From contig NZ_BEWA01000019.1 of the NCBI RefSeq assembly GCF_003112535.1, positions 203,580 through 267,579 on the forward strand: DNA of 64,000 nt, read 5' to 3'. Made by a program: the position numbers and the translations under genes. Below the pieces are notes generated by a model. It did not search any database, was not told the DNA's origin, and was given only the letters and a program-made list of their open reading frames with translations. The stretch is from Streptomyces rishiriensis (lineage in GTDB: Bacteria > Actinomycetota > Actinomycetes > Streptomycetales > Streptomycetaceae). This document shows positions 33,541 to 41,594 of the stretch, piece by piece. The first letter of the stretch is position 1, and each line of letters starts with the position of its first letter.

Positions 33541-34196
33541 TGAGCAGCGGGGCCAGGGAGAAGCTGGTGGAGGCCGGCAGCACCGCGCTGCCCGGCCCGG
33601 CGGTGTCGGCGCCGGCCGCGCCGAGGACGGACGCCTCCGCCGAGCCGCTGCCCGAGCCGCAGGCGCCGTCCGCGCCGGCCCAGCAGGGCGACGGCGGCGC
33701 GGCCTCCTCCGGCGGCTCGTCGACGTCGGGCGGTGGCGGCGGCACGAGCGGCGGCGGAGGAGGCTCCGGCGGTTCGAGCGCCCCCGAGCCCGCGGCCCCG
33801 GTGCCCGGCGCCGTCATCATCGGCAAGGCCTCCGACCGGTGCGTCGACATCACCGACGCGCAGAACGGCAAGGGCAAGGACGGCACCCCGCTCCAGCTGT
33901 GGGACTGCGCCGGGTCGGCGAACCAGAAGTGGGTCTTCCGAAGCGACGGCACCGTGCGCGCGCTCGGCCTGTGCATGGACGTCGCCTGGGGTTCGAAGGA
34001 CGACGGCGCGGTCATCCAGGTGGCCAACTGCTCCGGCAACCCCGCCCAGCAGTGGGTGCTGAGCCAGTACGGCGACCTGGTGAACCCGCAGGCGAACAAG
34101 TGCATCGACGCCAAGGACGACGGCACCGGCAACGGCACGAAGCTCCAGCTGTGGACCTGCTCGGGCACGCCCAACCAGAAGTGGCGCGCGCAGTAG
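32805..34196 (+). CDS. Membrane protein with Ig-like half and ricin-type lectin module
   Basis: A 463-aa sister of the preceding gene: the same two beta domains (1-210) and membrane helix (about 218-240), then a Gly/Ser-rich linker and a C-terminal ricin-type beta-trefoil lectin (about 330-463). The lectin shows three QxW repeats: CVDITDAQNGKGKDG...NQKW, LCMDVAWG...AQQW and CIDAKDDGTGNG...NQKW. The lectin should bind galactose-type or other glycans outside the membrane while the beta domains face the cytoplasm, where the CIS is assembled. A hairpin separates it from the convergent AAA+ gene. Confidence 0.78.
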   Translation: MTLWTSLEPAAATVDPGGSTTVRLRVRNTGDVVDEYRCEPVGNVAPWVTVEPQTLRLYPGTTGTVELTFAPPRTPDATAGPHPYAVRITPTEHPDAVTVPEGNLTVTPFTEVRAELVPPTVKGRFRGRPRLAVDNLGNTRVTASVAGGDMGDHLGYEFRPGSVQIEPGRAVFVDTTLRPRQIIWFGSKEQRPYTLNVQRSGAVPLAVDGTFVQRGFLPRWLATALSLTVALAIAFVMIWLTYKPQVSSGAREKLVEAGSTALPGPAVSAPAAPRTDASAEPLPEPQAPSAPAQQGDGGAASSGGSSTSGGGGGTSGGGGGSGGSSAPEPAAPVPGAVIIGKASDRCVDITDAQNGKGKDGTPLQLWDCAGSANQKWVFRSDGTVRALGLCMDVAWGSKDDGAVIQVANCSGNPAQQWVLSQYGDLVNPQANKCIDAKDDGTGNGTKLQLWTCSGTPNQKWRAQ

Positions 34197-34205
34197 CCAC
34201 GGCAC

Positions 34206-34227
34206 GCGGTCCCCGTGCGGGGACCGC
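34206..34227. terminator. Terminator between lectin gene and CIS ATPase gene
   Basis: Perfect 9-bp stem GCGGTCCCC / GGGGACCGC with a 4-base loop, placed between two convergent genes. Confidence 0.75.
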
Positions 34228-34245
34228 CCGCACGCCGTACGGGGA

Positions 34246-36381
34246 CTACCAGTTGGCCTCGCCCGGCACCAGGCGGCCCGCCTTGCGGTACTCGCGGCGG
34301 GCCCCCTCCAGCAGATCGCCGTCCCCGACCGGCTCGTCGCGTCCGGCGGCCAGATAGGCGGCGGTGACGACCGCGCTGCGGATCGAGCCGCCTGCCAGCT
34401 CGAAGTCCCTGGCCAGCGGCGCGGGGTCGACGCCCGCCGCGCACGGCACATGGGCCAGCCCGTGCCGCCACAGCGCGAGCCGCTGGCCGGCGTCGGGGAA
34501 CGGGAAGTCGACCACGAGGTCGAGGCGACGGGTGAACGCCTCGTCGATGTTGGCGCGCAGGTTGGTGGTGAGCAGCGCGATGCCGTCGAAGGACTCCAGC
34601 CGCTGCAGCAGGTAGGCGCTCTCCATGTTGGCGTACTTGTCGTGCGCGTCCTTGACCTCCGAGCGCTTGCCGAAGACGGCGTCGGCCTCGTCGAAGAGCA
34701 GCACGGCGTCGGTGCGGTCGGCCTCGGTGAAGATGCGTTCCAGGTTCTTCTCCGTCTCGCCGACGTACTTGTCGACGACCGAGGACAGCTGGACGACGTA
34801 CAGGTCGAGCCCGAGTTCGGCGGCGACCACCTCGGCGGACAGCGTCTTGCCGGTGCCGGACTCGCCCGCGAACAGGCCGAGCACGCCCCGGCCGCGGCCG
34901 CCTCCCGCGCTGAGCCGCCAGTCGCCGAGGACGCGGTCGCGGTGGCGGGCGCGCAGGGCCAGTTCGTGCAGCTGGGTCAGCGGCCGCTCGGGCAGGACGA
35001 GATCCTCCCAGCCGACGTCGGGCCGGATCCGGCGCGCGTGCTGTTCCAGCCCGGACGCCGACTGCTGCCGGGCGGCCAGCCGCACATGCTCGGCGGTGAG
35101 CTCGCCGCCCTCGAACGCGGCCAGCGCGGCGGCGGCGTTCGAGGCCCGCGCGATCCGCTCGCCGCCCAGGCGGTAGGGGGCGACGGTGGCGGCGAGGTCG
35201 AAGCCGGGCGCCACGGGTGCGCCCGCCGCGTCGAGCGCCGCGGCCCAGGCCGCCGTCCCGCCCGCCCGGCGGCGGGGCGCCTCCAGCACGAGCGGGTCGC
35301 GGGCGGCCCAGTGCGGGTCGTAGGGGCGCGGATCGGTGAGCAGGACGGTGACGTCGGATGCGTCCGCCAGCGCGCCGAACAGCGGCCCCGGCCGTTCCGG
35401 CAGGCCGGACAGGACGACCGCCCGGCCGCCGAGACGCGCCTCGCGCAGCAGCTCGGGGACGCGGTCCTCGGAGCCGTCGAAGCGCAGGGCGTCGACGCCT
35501 GCCGTCCGCAGGGCCGAGGCGATCGCGGCGAGGCCGTCGCCCTCGCGGTGTTCGCGCAGGTAGGCGGTGAGCGGCCGGCCCGTGCGCAGCCGGTGCGCCA
35601 GCCGGTCGGCGAGGTCCTCGTCGTCGGGCAGCGGCGCGGGCAGCGGGTGCAGCCGGCCGTGCAGAGCGGCGTCCGGGGTGTCGTCGCCCAGCAGGTGGGC
35701 GAGCAGCCGGTCGGGCACCCGCAACGAGCGGGACAGGAAGGGCCGTTCGAGCTCCTCGACGTCCAGCAGCCCGTAGGCGCGCAGGGGCGACGAGGCGTGG
35801 AACCGGGCTCGGGCCGGGGCCAGGTGGGCGGGCGCTCCGCACAGGTCGAGGGCGAGTCCGACGGTGGCGCGCCGTCTGCTCACGTCGTCGTTGAGGTAGC
35901 CGTAGAGCGGTTCGAAGGACCGGTCGAGGTCGGGCGCCAGCGCCACGAGGAGGATCGCGGCGTCCAGGTCGGTGAGGCGGAGCCGGACGGCGAGGCCGGT
36001 CAGGGCGTCGTGACCGGTGGGGGCCTCATGGCCGGTGGGGGCGTCGTGGCCGGCCGGGGCGAGGCCGGCGGTGGGGGCGGCTGTCCCGCCCGCGAGGTAG
36101 TGGCGTACGGCCTCCTCGGAGAGGTACAGGCCGCGCAGCGGGTCGTCGGCGCTGGGATCGGCGGCGGCGCGGCGGTCGACCAGGGCGGCGACCCCGTCCC
36201 GCAGCGCGGCGAGCCGGGCGAGCAGCGCGGCGGTCCCCGCCGGCGCGACGGCGCCCTCGCGCGCGGCGAAGCCGACCGGCGACGGGACGGACGGCGACGG
36301 GACGGGCGGCGACGGGACAGATGGGTGGTCCGCGGCGGGCCGGGCGTCGACGTCGTCCTGCTCCGTGTACGCCCCGCTCAC
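34246..36381 (-). CDS. cis15: CIS AAA+ ATPase
   Basis: A 711-aa AAA+ ATPase of the CIS (Afp15/Pvc15) type. Residues 1-45 are low-complexity, 45-430 an N-terminal domain specific to the family, and the AAA+ module begins near 480. Walker A GESGTGKT (about residue 505), Walker B LLFDEADAVFGKR, sensor LLTTNLRANIDEAFTRR with arginine finger, and a C-terminal lid are intact. It is required for assembly of related particles, probably by remodelling a baseplate or effector component. It starts within the DUF4255 stop by an ATGA overlap, forming a two-gene leftward unit separate from the main operon. Confidence 0.92.
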   Translation of the reverse strand: MSGAYTEQDDVDARPAADHPSVPSPPVPSPSVPSPVGFAAREGAVAPAGTAALLARLAALRDGVAALVDRRAAADPSADDPLRGLYLSEEAVRHYLAGGTAAPTAGLAPAGHDAPTGHEAPTGHDALTGLAVRLRLTDLDAAILLVALAPDLDRSFEPLYGYLNDDVSRRRATVGLALDLCGAPAHLAPARARFHASSPLRAYGLLDVEELERPFLSRSLRVPDRLLAHLLGDDTPDAALHGRLHPLPAPLPDDEDLADRLAHRLRTGRPLTAYLREHREGDGLAAIASALRTAGVDALRFDGSEDRVPELLREARLGGRAVVLSGLPERPGPLFGALADASDVTVLLTDPRPYDPHWAARDPLVLEAPRRRAGGTAAWAAALDAAGAPVAPGFDLAATVAPYRLGGERIARASNAAAALAAFEGGELTAEHVRLAARQQSASGLEQHARRIRPDVGWEDLVLPERPLTQLHELALRARHRDRVLGDWRLSAGGGRGRGVLGLFAGESGTGKTLSAEVVAAELGLDLYVVQLSSVVDKYVGETEKNLERIFTEADRTDAVLLFDEADAVFGKRSEVKDAHDKYANMESAYLLQRLESFDGIALLTTNLRANIDEAFTRRLDLVVDFPFPDAGQRLALWRHGLAHVPCAAGVDPAPLARDFELAGGSIRSAVVTAAYLAAGRDEPVGDGDLLEGARREYRKAGRLVPGEANW

Positions 36382-37067
36382 CGCTGGTCCGGGCGGCGGG
36401 ACGCGGCCTCGCGGGCGGCGCGGGCGGCGGCCACCTGGTGGGGGCGGTGGGCGCGTTCGCCGGACTCCGGGGGGTCGCCGTCGATGCCGCGCACGCGGAC
36501 GGCGGCGCCCTCGGTGACCGGCGGCCCCGCGTCGTACTCCGGGTAGGCCGGGAACGGCGCGGTGACCACCAGGTCCAGGGACGGCTTGAGTTCGCCGCCC
36601 AGGGCGGACCAGATCTCGGCGAGGGACCGGGACTCGGTCTGGATGCCGGCCACCGTCACCGGCATCGCCAGGCCCAGCGCGCCCAGGGAGCCCGGGAGTT
36701 CGTCGGCGGTGATCAGCTCGCGCGGCAGCAGCGTCGCCAACACCGCGGACAGCAGACGGTGTTCATCCTGAGGCGTCCGCGTCCAGGCGGTCACCAGGTA
36801 CGACAGCCGGAACCAGCGCGGCGGTTGACGGCGCTTGACGACGATGTCCCGCTCGTCGCGCACCGCCATCTGGCCGCGCTGCCGGCGGGAGACGTCCTCA
36901 CGGATGTCGTACAAGTAGGTGTTGATGACCGGGGCGTTGCGCCGGGCGGCCCAGTCGCGGGTCGGGGCCTCGAACGACACGTCGATGCCCGAGCCCGCCA
37001 GCGCGCCGCCCTCCAGCAGGCCTTTGAGGACCTCGTCCACCTCGTGGATCACCGTCGCGCTCCTCAA
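36378..37067 (-). CDS. cis16: CIS tail terminator/cap, DUF4255
   Basis: A 229-aa DUF4255 (Pvc16_N-like) protein, the cap that ends tube and sheath polymerisation. Recognisable segments are ATVIHEVDEVLKGLLEGGAL at the start, NTYLYDIREDVSRR, and PRWFRLSYLVTAWTRTPQDEHRLL. The tail after residue 190 is charged and probably disordered. It leads the two-gene unit with the AAA+ ATPase (ATGA overlap). A 153-base gap with no gene separates it from the response-regulator-like gene upstream. Confidence 0.9.
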   Translation of the reverse strand: MRSATVIHEVDEVLKGLLEGGALAGSGIDVSFEAPTRDWAARRNAPVINTYLYDIREDVSRRQRGQMAVRDERDIVVKRRQPPRWFRLSYLVTAWTRTPQDEHRLLSAVLATLLPRELITADELPGSLGALGLAMPVTVAGIQTESRSLAEIWSALGGELKPSLDLVVTAPFPAYPEYDAGPPVTEGAAVRVRGIDGDPPESGERAHRPHQVAAARAAREAASRRPDQR

Positions 37068-37220
37068 CTGCCTTGCTTGTCCAACTGCGTTGCCCGTGTG
37101 CCCTGCCGCGCCCGCCGCTCACCGATCGTGCCCCGGGCGGCCCGGGTTCCGAGAGGCGCGCCGGGGTCGGCGGCCGGGCAGGGCGGCTGCCCGCGTGTCC
37201 GCCTTCGATTGCCCGTTCGG

Positions 37221-37880
37221 TCAGATGTAGCCTTCCCTGAGGGCATATGCCACAGCGTGCGCCCGGTTGCGCAGATGCAACCGCGTCGTGAGTCCGTGCA
37301 TGACGTTCTTGACGGTTCGTTCGGAGTAGGACAGCTTGCTGGCGATCTCTCCGGTGTCCAGGCCCTCGGCGACCAGCCGCAGGACGTCCACCTCCCGGGG
37401 CGCCAGCCCCAGGGAGGGGGCGCCGGGCCGGCCCGCCGCACCGCGGTGCAGCGTGCCCACTTGGCTGATCAGCCGGCCGAGCAGGTCGGCCGGCAGGTCG
37501 CCGTCACCGCGCTGCGCGGCCACCACCGCCTGCACCAGCCGGTGCGCGGTGGCCTCCCGGCGCCAGACGATGGCCCCGACGCCGCACTCGATGACGTCCA
37601 GCAGTTCGGTCTCGCGGATCGTGCCCACGACGAGCACCGCGCGGGCGCTCTCGCTGCGCACGATGCGCCGCAGCCTGGCCAGCGCCGCCTCGTCCAGGGT
37701 GTCCTCGACGAGCAGCGCCACCGTGCCGGGCGCGGACGAGAGGTCCTCGCGGATCTCGACCTCCGGCCGTCCGCGCAACTGGCTGACGGCGCCCTCGCGG
37801 GAGATCGGGTCGGACGCCTGGACGGCCACGGGAATCCGCCGCCGGACGCCGGTCTCTGGTGTGCGAGGTGAGCTGAGCAA
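37221..37880 (-). CDS. Orphan LuxR-type response regulator without phosphorylation site
   Basis: A 219-aa NarL-like regulator. The C-terminal LuxR helix-turn-helix (about 150-212) is typical: LAPREVDVLRLVAEGLDTGEIASKLSYSERTVKNVMH. The N-terminal half has the receiver-domain outline, but the strand that should end in the phosphorylated Asp reads TVALLVEDTLDEA and the K-containing strand is also altered, so it probably works without phosphorylation. Start is TTG at 37880 after GGGGGA; a GTG near 37829 is possible. It is divergent from the LAL regulator and upstream of the cap/ATPase pair, so it likely controls the CIS. Confidence 0.8.
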   Translation of the reverse strand: MLSSPRTPETGVRRRIPVAVQASDPISREGAVSQLRGRPEVEIREDLSSAPGTVALLVEDTLDEAALARLRRIVRSESARAVLVVGTIRETELLDVIECGVGAIVWRREATAHRLVQAVVAAQRGDGDLPADLLGRLISQVGTLHRGAAGRPGAPSLGLAPREVDVLRLVAEGLDTGEIASKLSYSERTVKNVMHGLTTRLHLRNRAHAVAYALREGYI

Positions 37881-38171
37881 GCAATTCCCCCAGGTTCACG
37901 GACCCGCGGTCCGGCGGGGACCGGTGGCGGGTGGGTATGGTCCAGACTTCTGTGCCGCCCGTGGCGAGCGCAATCGTGGAGCACCACGAGGCCGACCACG
38001 AGAGCAAGCCCCCGAGGACCACGACTTTTCGGTGTCGTCGCAGGTCAGCGGCGTGAGATCGGGTGTGTGGCGGGAGTTCGTGAGCCTCGCCACAACGACC
38101 CGGGCGACCCGGGCCGAACCGCACGTCCGCTACCCGTACATGTCCGACGTATCCGACCGCAGGAGGCAGGC
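37881..38171. other. Divergent intergenic region between two CIS regulators
   Basis: 291 bases between the response-regulator-like gene and the LAL gene. It is slightly less GC-rich than its surroundings and must contain both promoters. I see AGGAGG at 38161 for the rightward gene but no convincing promoter boxes, and no small gene. Confidence 0.4.
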
Positions 38172-41100
38172 ATGACCGGACCGTCGCGGGAACGCCACGA
38201 CGTCCACGCGCTGCTCGCCGCGGAGGTCGAACGGGCCCGTGCCGGCGCCGGCCGGCTCGTCCTGCTGCGCGGGGCCACCGGCACCGGCCGCTCCGCCGCG
38301 CTGGAGGCCGCCGCCGCGCACGCGAGCCGGGTCGGCCTGCGCGTCCTGCGCACCCGCTGCTCCCCCGAGGACACCGCGGTGCCGTTCTCCTCGGTCCTGC
38401 ATCTCCTGGGCCCGGTGCCGGAGTTCGCGGACGTCGCACCCGGCGGCGAGGACCGGGGGAGCGCGGCGCGGCTGTGGCGCCTGCTGCGCTCGTACGCCGA
38501 CCGGGCGCCGCTCATGATGGCCGTGGACGACGTCCACCTCGCCGACGAGGCCTCGCGCCGCTGGTTCGTGGAGGCGGCCCGCCGCATCGACCGATTACCG
38601 GTACTGCTGGTGGCCACCGAGCGCAGTCAGTACGACATCGCGCCGCGCCCCGCCGGGCTCGCCCATGCCCTCTCGCCGTCCCTGGTGCGCACCCACGCCC
38701 TGGCCCCGCTCACCGACGAGGCCTCGGCCGGTCTGGTCCGGGAGGCCTTCCCGACCGCCTCGGACCGGTGGACGGCGGACTGTGTGCGGGCCGGGGCGGG
38801 CATCCCGCTGCTCCTGCACGCCCTCCTCGACGACCTCGACGGCGCCCCGCCGCCGACGGCCGTCCCGACGACGTGCGCCGCGCTGTACCCGGGGTCCTAT
38901 CCGGCGGCCGTCTCCTGGTGGCTGGACAGCGCGGGACCGGCGACGGCGGAGGTGGCGCGGACACTCGCGGCGCTGGAACCGCCGTCACGGGCGGAAGGAG
39001 CGGAAGGAGCGGAAGGAGCGGAAGGAGCGGAGGGGGCCGACGGGCCGGCGGCCCGCGCGGCCCGTCAGGCACGCGCGGCGACCGCCGCGCGCGCCGCGCA
39101 CGGCGCGTACGCCGCGTACAGCGCGTACAGCGCGTACGCCGCGCATGGCGAGTACGGCGCGCATGGCGAGTACGGCGAGTACGGAGTGCCCGGCGAATAC
39201 GGCGTGCCCGGCGTGCCCGGCGTGCCCGGCGAATACGGCGAATACGGCGGGTACGGCGTCCCAGGCGGGTACGGCGTCCCAGGCGGGTACGGCGTCCCAG
39301 GCGTGCCCGGCGTGCCAGGCGTGCCCGGCGTGCCCGGCGAGTACGGCGTCCCAGGCGTCCCCGGCGAGTACGGCGTGCCCGGCGAGTACGGCGTGCCCGG
39401 CGAGTACGGCGTCCACGCCGGACCCGCCGGGCACCGCGCCCGACACCGCGCCCGACACCACGGCGCACAGCGCGTCGAGCACGCGGAGGGCGGCGGGGGC
39501 GCGTTCCCGGCGGACCCCGGGAACGCCCTCGCGGCCCTCGTCGCCGACGCCTGCGGCGCGGACCCCGCCCGCGTCACCGGCTGGTTCACCGCGATGACGC
39601 GGCTCGGAGTGCTGCGCCCCGACCCGTCCGGCCGCCCCCGGTACGCGCATCCCCTGCTGCGGGACGCCGTGCTCGGCGGCTGGTCCACCGCCCGCCGTCA
39701 GGAGGTGCACCGGGCGGCCGCCCAGGCGATGCTGCGCCGCGGCGACCACATCGACGCGGTGGCACGGCAGTTGCTGGGCAGCGCGCCGACCGGCCTGCCC
39801 TGGGCGCTGCGCGTGCTGCGCGACGCCGTGGCCGTCGCCGCCCGTGAGGCACGCCCCGACGACGCCGTCCGCTATCTGCGCCGAGCCCTGCAGGAGCCGC
39901 TGCCCGACGACCTGCGCCAGCGCCTGCTCACGGAGCTCGGCTCGCTGGAGTACGCGAGCGCCGACGCCCCGGGCGGCATCCCCCGGCTGTCCGAGGCGCT
40001 GGACCTGCCCGCCGCCCCGCGCGACCAGGTCCGCACGGCGATCGCCCTGGGCACCGCGCTCGCCGGCCGCGGTGAGGTCCGCTCGGCGGTGGCGGCGCTG
40101 CGCCGGCTCGAGTCGCGGCTGGCGGACGGCCACGCCGACCTGGCCCACACGCTGCAGACGGCGTCCGCGCTCCTGTCCGACCAGGACCAGACGGTCCGCG
40201 CCGAGGCCTACCGCTGGGTGACCGAGACCGCGGAGCGCTCCCCGGAGCTGGTCGGCGCCTCCGGCCGGGCCCTGCTCGTGCGGTACGCGGCTTCGGCCGG
40301 GGAGATCACGGCCCGGGAGGCGATGCGACGCCTGCGCTCGCTGCTGACCGAGCCCGCCGACCCCCTCGCCGAGCCGTTCCTGCTGGGCACGGCCGCGGCG
40401 GTGGCCCAGTGGGCCGACGAGCTCGACGAGGCGGACCGGCTGGTGGAACGCGGTCTGGCCGGACAGCACCCCTCCCTGCTGCACCCGATGGCCCAGGCCC
40501 TGCTGGACACCAGATGGGACACGGCGGCGGCGCGCGGCGCGTACGACGTCCTGCTCGCGAGCCGCCCCACCCGGCGCGCGGGAGGCGGCCCGGTCAACGC
40601 CGATGCGCACACCCTGCTGGCTCTGGTGGAGACGGGCCGGACCCAGGAGGCCCGCCGGCTGGCGGACGCCTTCGACCTCCGGGACGCACCCGACTCCTGG
40701 GAGCTGAATCGTTTCCTGTACGCGCGGGGCGTGCTGCGGTTCACCGAGGGGGACGTCCCCGGCGCCCTCCACGACTTCCTGGAGTGCGGCCGGCGCCAGT
40801 CCGCGCGCGCCGTCCTCAGCCCCGTCGTCACACCGTGGCGGACAGCCGCAGCGGAGTGCAGGCTGGCGCTGGGCAACGCCCAGGAGGCGCTCACCCTGGC
40901 CGAGGAGGAACTGCGGCTGGCCCGCGCGTGGGGCACCCCGCGCCCCCTGGGACGGGCGTTGCGCATCCTGGGCCGGGCGACCCGCGGTCGTCGGGGCCTG
41001 GAGCTGGGCGCGGAGGCGGTGGCCGTGTTGCGCGGCTCCCCGGCCGAGGCGGAGCTGGTGGCCTCGCTGCTCGCGCACGGCCGCCAGCTGACCGACGCCG

Positions 41101-41423
41101 GTGACCGCGTCAGAGGCCGCGAGCACCTGCGCGAGGGCGCCGAACGCGCCGAACGGCTGGGCAACGTCCGTCTGCTGACCCACGCCGAGCACGCCCTGCG
41201 CTCCGCGGGCGCCCGCCGCACGACCACGGCGCACACCGGCTCGGCGGCTCTCACCGCCAGCGAGCGCCGGATCGCCGAACTCGCGGCGGAGGGCCGTACG
41301 AACACGGAGATAGCGCAGCTGCTGCACCTGGCCCGCCGCACGGTGGAGACCCACCTGACGAGCACCTACAAGAAGCTGGGGATCCGCCGCAGGGGGGAAC
41401 TGCGAGGGGCGCTGGAGCAGTGA
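38172..41423 (+). CDS. Giant LAL-type LuxR regulator with elastin-like repeats
   Basis: A 1083-aa LuxR-family regulator of the large ATP-binding (LAL) class, at the place where S. coelicolor has SCO4263 (recalled). Residues 1-230 are the NTPase domain, but Walker A reads GATGTGRSAAL with Arg instead of the nucleotide-contacting Lys; Walker B is LMMAVDDVHLAD. Residues about 275-420 are low complexity: GAE repeats, then Ala/Tyr, then YGVPG/EYGVPG repeats. A helical TPR-like region runs from about 470 to 1000, and the LuxR helix-turn-helix is at about 1015-1075 (LTASERRIAELAAEGRTNTEIA). ATG 38172 follows AGGAGG. Probably the main activator or repressor of the CIS. Confidence 0.88.
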   Translation: MTGPSRERHDVHALLAAEVERARAGAGRLVLLRGATGTGRSAALEAAAAHASRVGLRVLRTRCSPEDTAVPFSSVLHLLGPVPEFADVAPGGEDRGSAARLWRLLRSYADRAPLMMAVDDVHLADEASRRWFVEAARRIDRLPVLLVATERSQYDIAPRPAGLAHALSPSLVRTHALAPLTDEASAGLVREAFPTASDRWTADCVRAGAGIPLLLHALLDDLDGAPPPTAVPTTCAALYPGSYPAAVSWWLDSAGPATAEVARTLAALEPPSRAEGAEGAEGAEGAEGADGPAARAARQARAATAARAAHGAYAAYSAYSAYAAHGEYGAHGEYGEYGVPGEYGVPGVPGVPGEYGEYGGYGVPGGYGVPGGYGVPGVPGVPGVPGVPGEYGVPGVPGEYGVPGEYGVPGEYGVHAGPAGHRARHRARHHGAQRVEHAEGGGGAFPADPGNALAALVADACGADPARVTGWFTAMTRLGVLRPDPSGRPRYAHPLLRDAVLGGWSTARRQEVHRAAAQAMLRRGDHIDAVARQLLGSAPTGLPWALRVLRDAVAVAAREARPDDAVRYLRRALQEPLPDDLRQRLLTELGSLEYASADAPGGIPRLSEALDLPAAPRDQVRTAIALGTALAGRGEVRSAVAALRRLESRLADGHADLAHTLQTASALLSDQDQTVRAEAYRWVTETAERSPELVGASGRALLVRYAASAGEITAREAMRRLRSLLTEPADPLAEPFLLGTAAAVAQWADELDEADRLVERGLAGQHPSLLHPMAQALLDTRWDTAAARGAYDVLLASRPTRRAGGGPVNADAHTLLALVETGRTQEARRLADAFDLRDAPDSWELNRFLYARGVLRFTEGDVPGALHDFLECGRRQSARAVLSPVVTPWRTAAAECRLALGNAQEALTLAEEELRLARAWGTPRPLGRALRILGRATRGRRGLELGAEAVAVLRGSPAEAELVASLLAHGRQLTDAGDRVRGREHLREGAERAERLGNVRLLTHAEHALRSAGARRTTTAHTGSAALTASERRIAELAAEGRTNTEIAQLLHLARRTVETHLTSTYKKLGIRRRGELRGALEQ
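39000..39420. repeat. In-frame minisatellites in the LAL gene
   Basis: Two in-frame repeat blocks. First, GGAGCGGAA-type 9-bp units at about 39000-39031 encode GAE repeats. Second, from about 39160 to 39415, 9- to 15-bp units built from GGCGTGCCC and GAGTACGGC encode VPG, EYGVPG and GYGVPG. All copies keep frame and use nearly the same codons, so the block is likely length-variable between strains. Confidence 0.9.
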
Positions 41424-41594
41424 GCCGCGTCCCGCGGCCGACGCCGGGCGCCGGGCCGCCACACGTGGGAGGCCGGGCGCGTCTCCCGGCCAGCTGACCC
41501 GGACCGGGGGCAACTCCCGCGCGAAGTGGGGTGGTTCGGGCGGCGGATGCGCTGTGACAGGCCGGCCGCCGAGCCCGGGCGCGGGCGTACCGCC

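Noticed and set aside
16673..37067. CIS cluster read as a prophage or R-type pyocin
   Set aside because: No capsid, terminase, integrase, holin or lysin genes; the ATPase, DUF4255 cap and LysM adaptor are CIS hallmarks.
39000..39420. CRISPR-like array of short repeats
   Set aside because: Units are 9-15 bp without unique spacers and are in frame within a gene; no cas genes.
38710..39468. Arg/Thr-rich antisense frame over the LAL repeat block, like a basic repeat protein
   Set aside because: It is the mirror of the VPG/EYG repeats; low-complexity DNA is open in several frames, and only the sense frame joins homologous domains.
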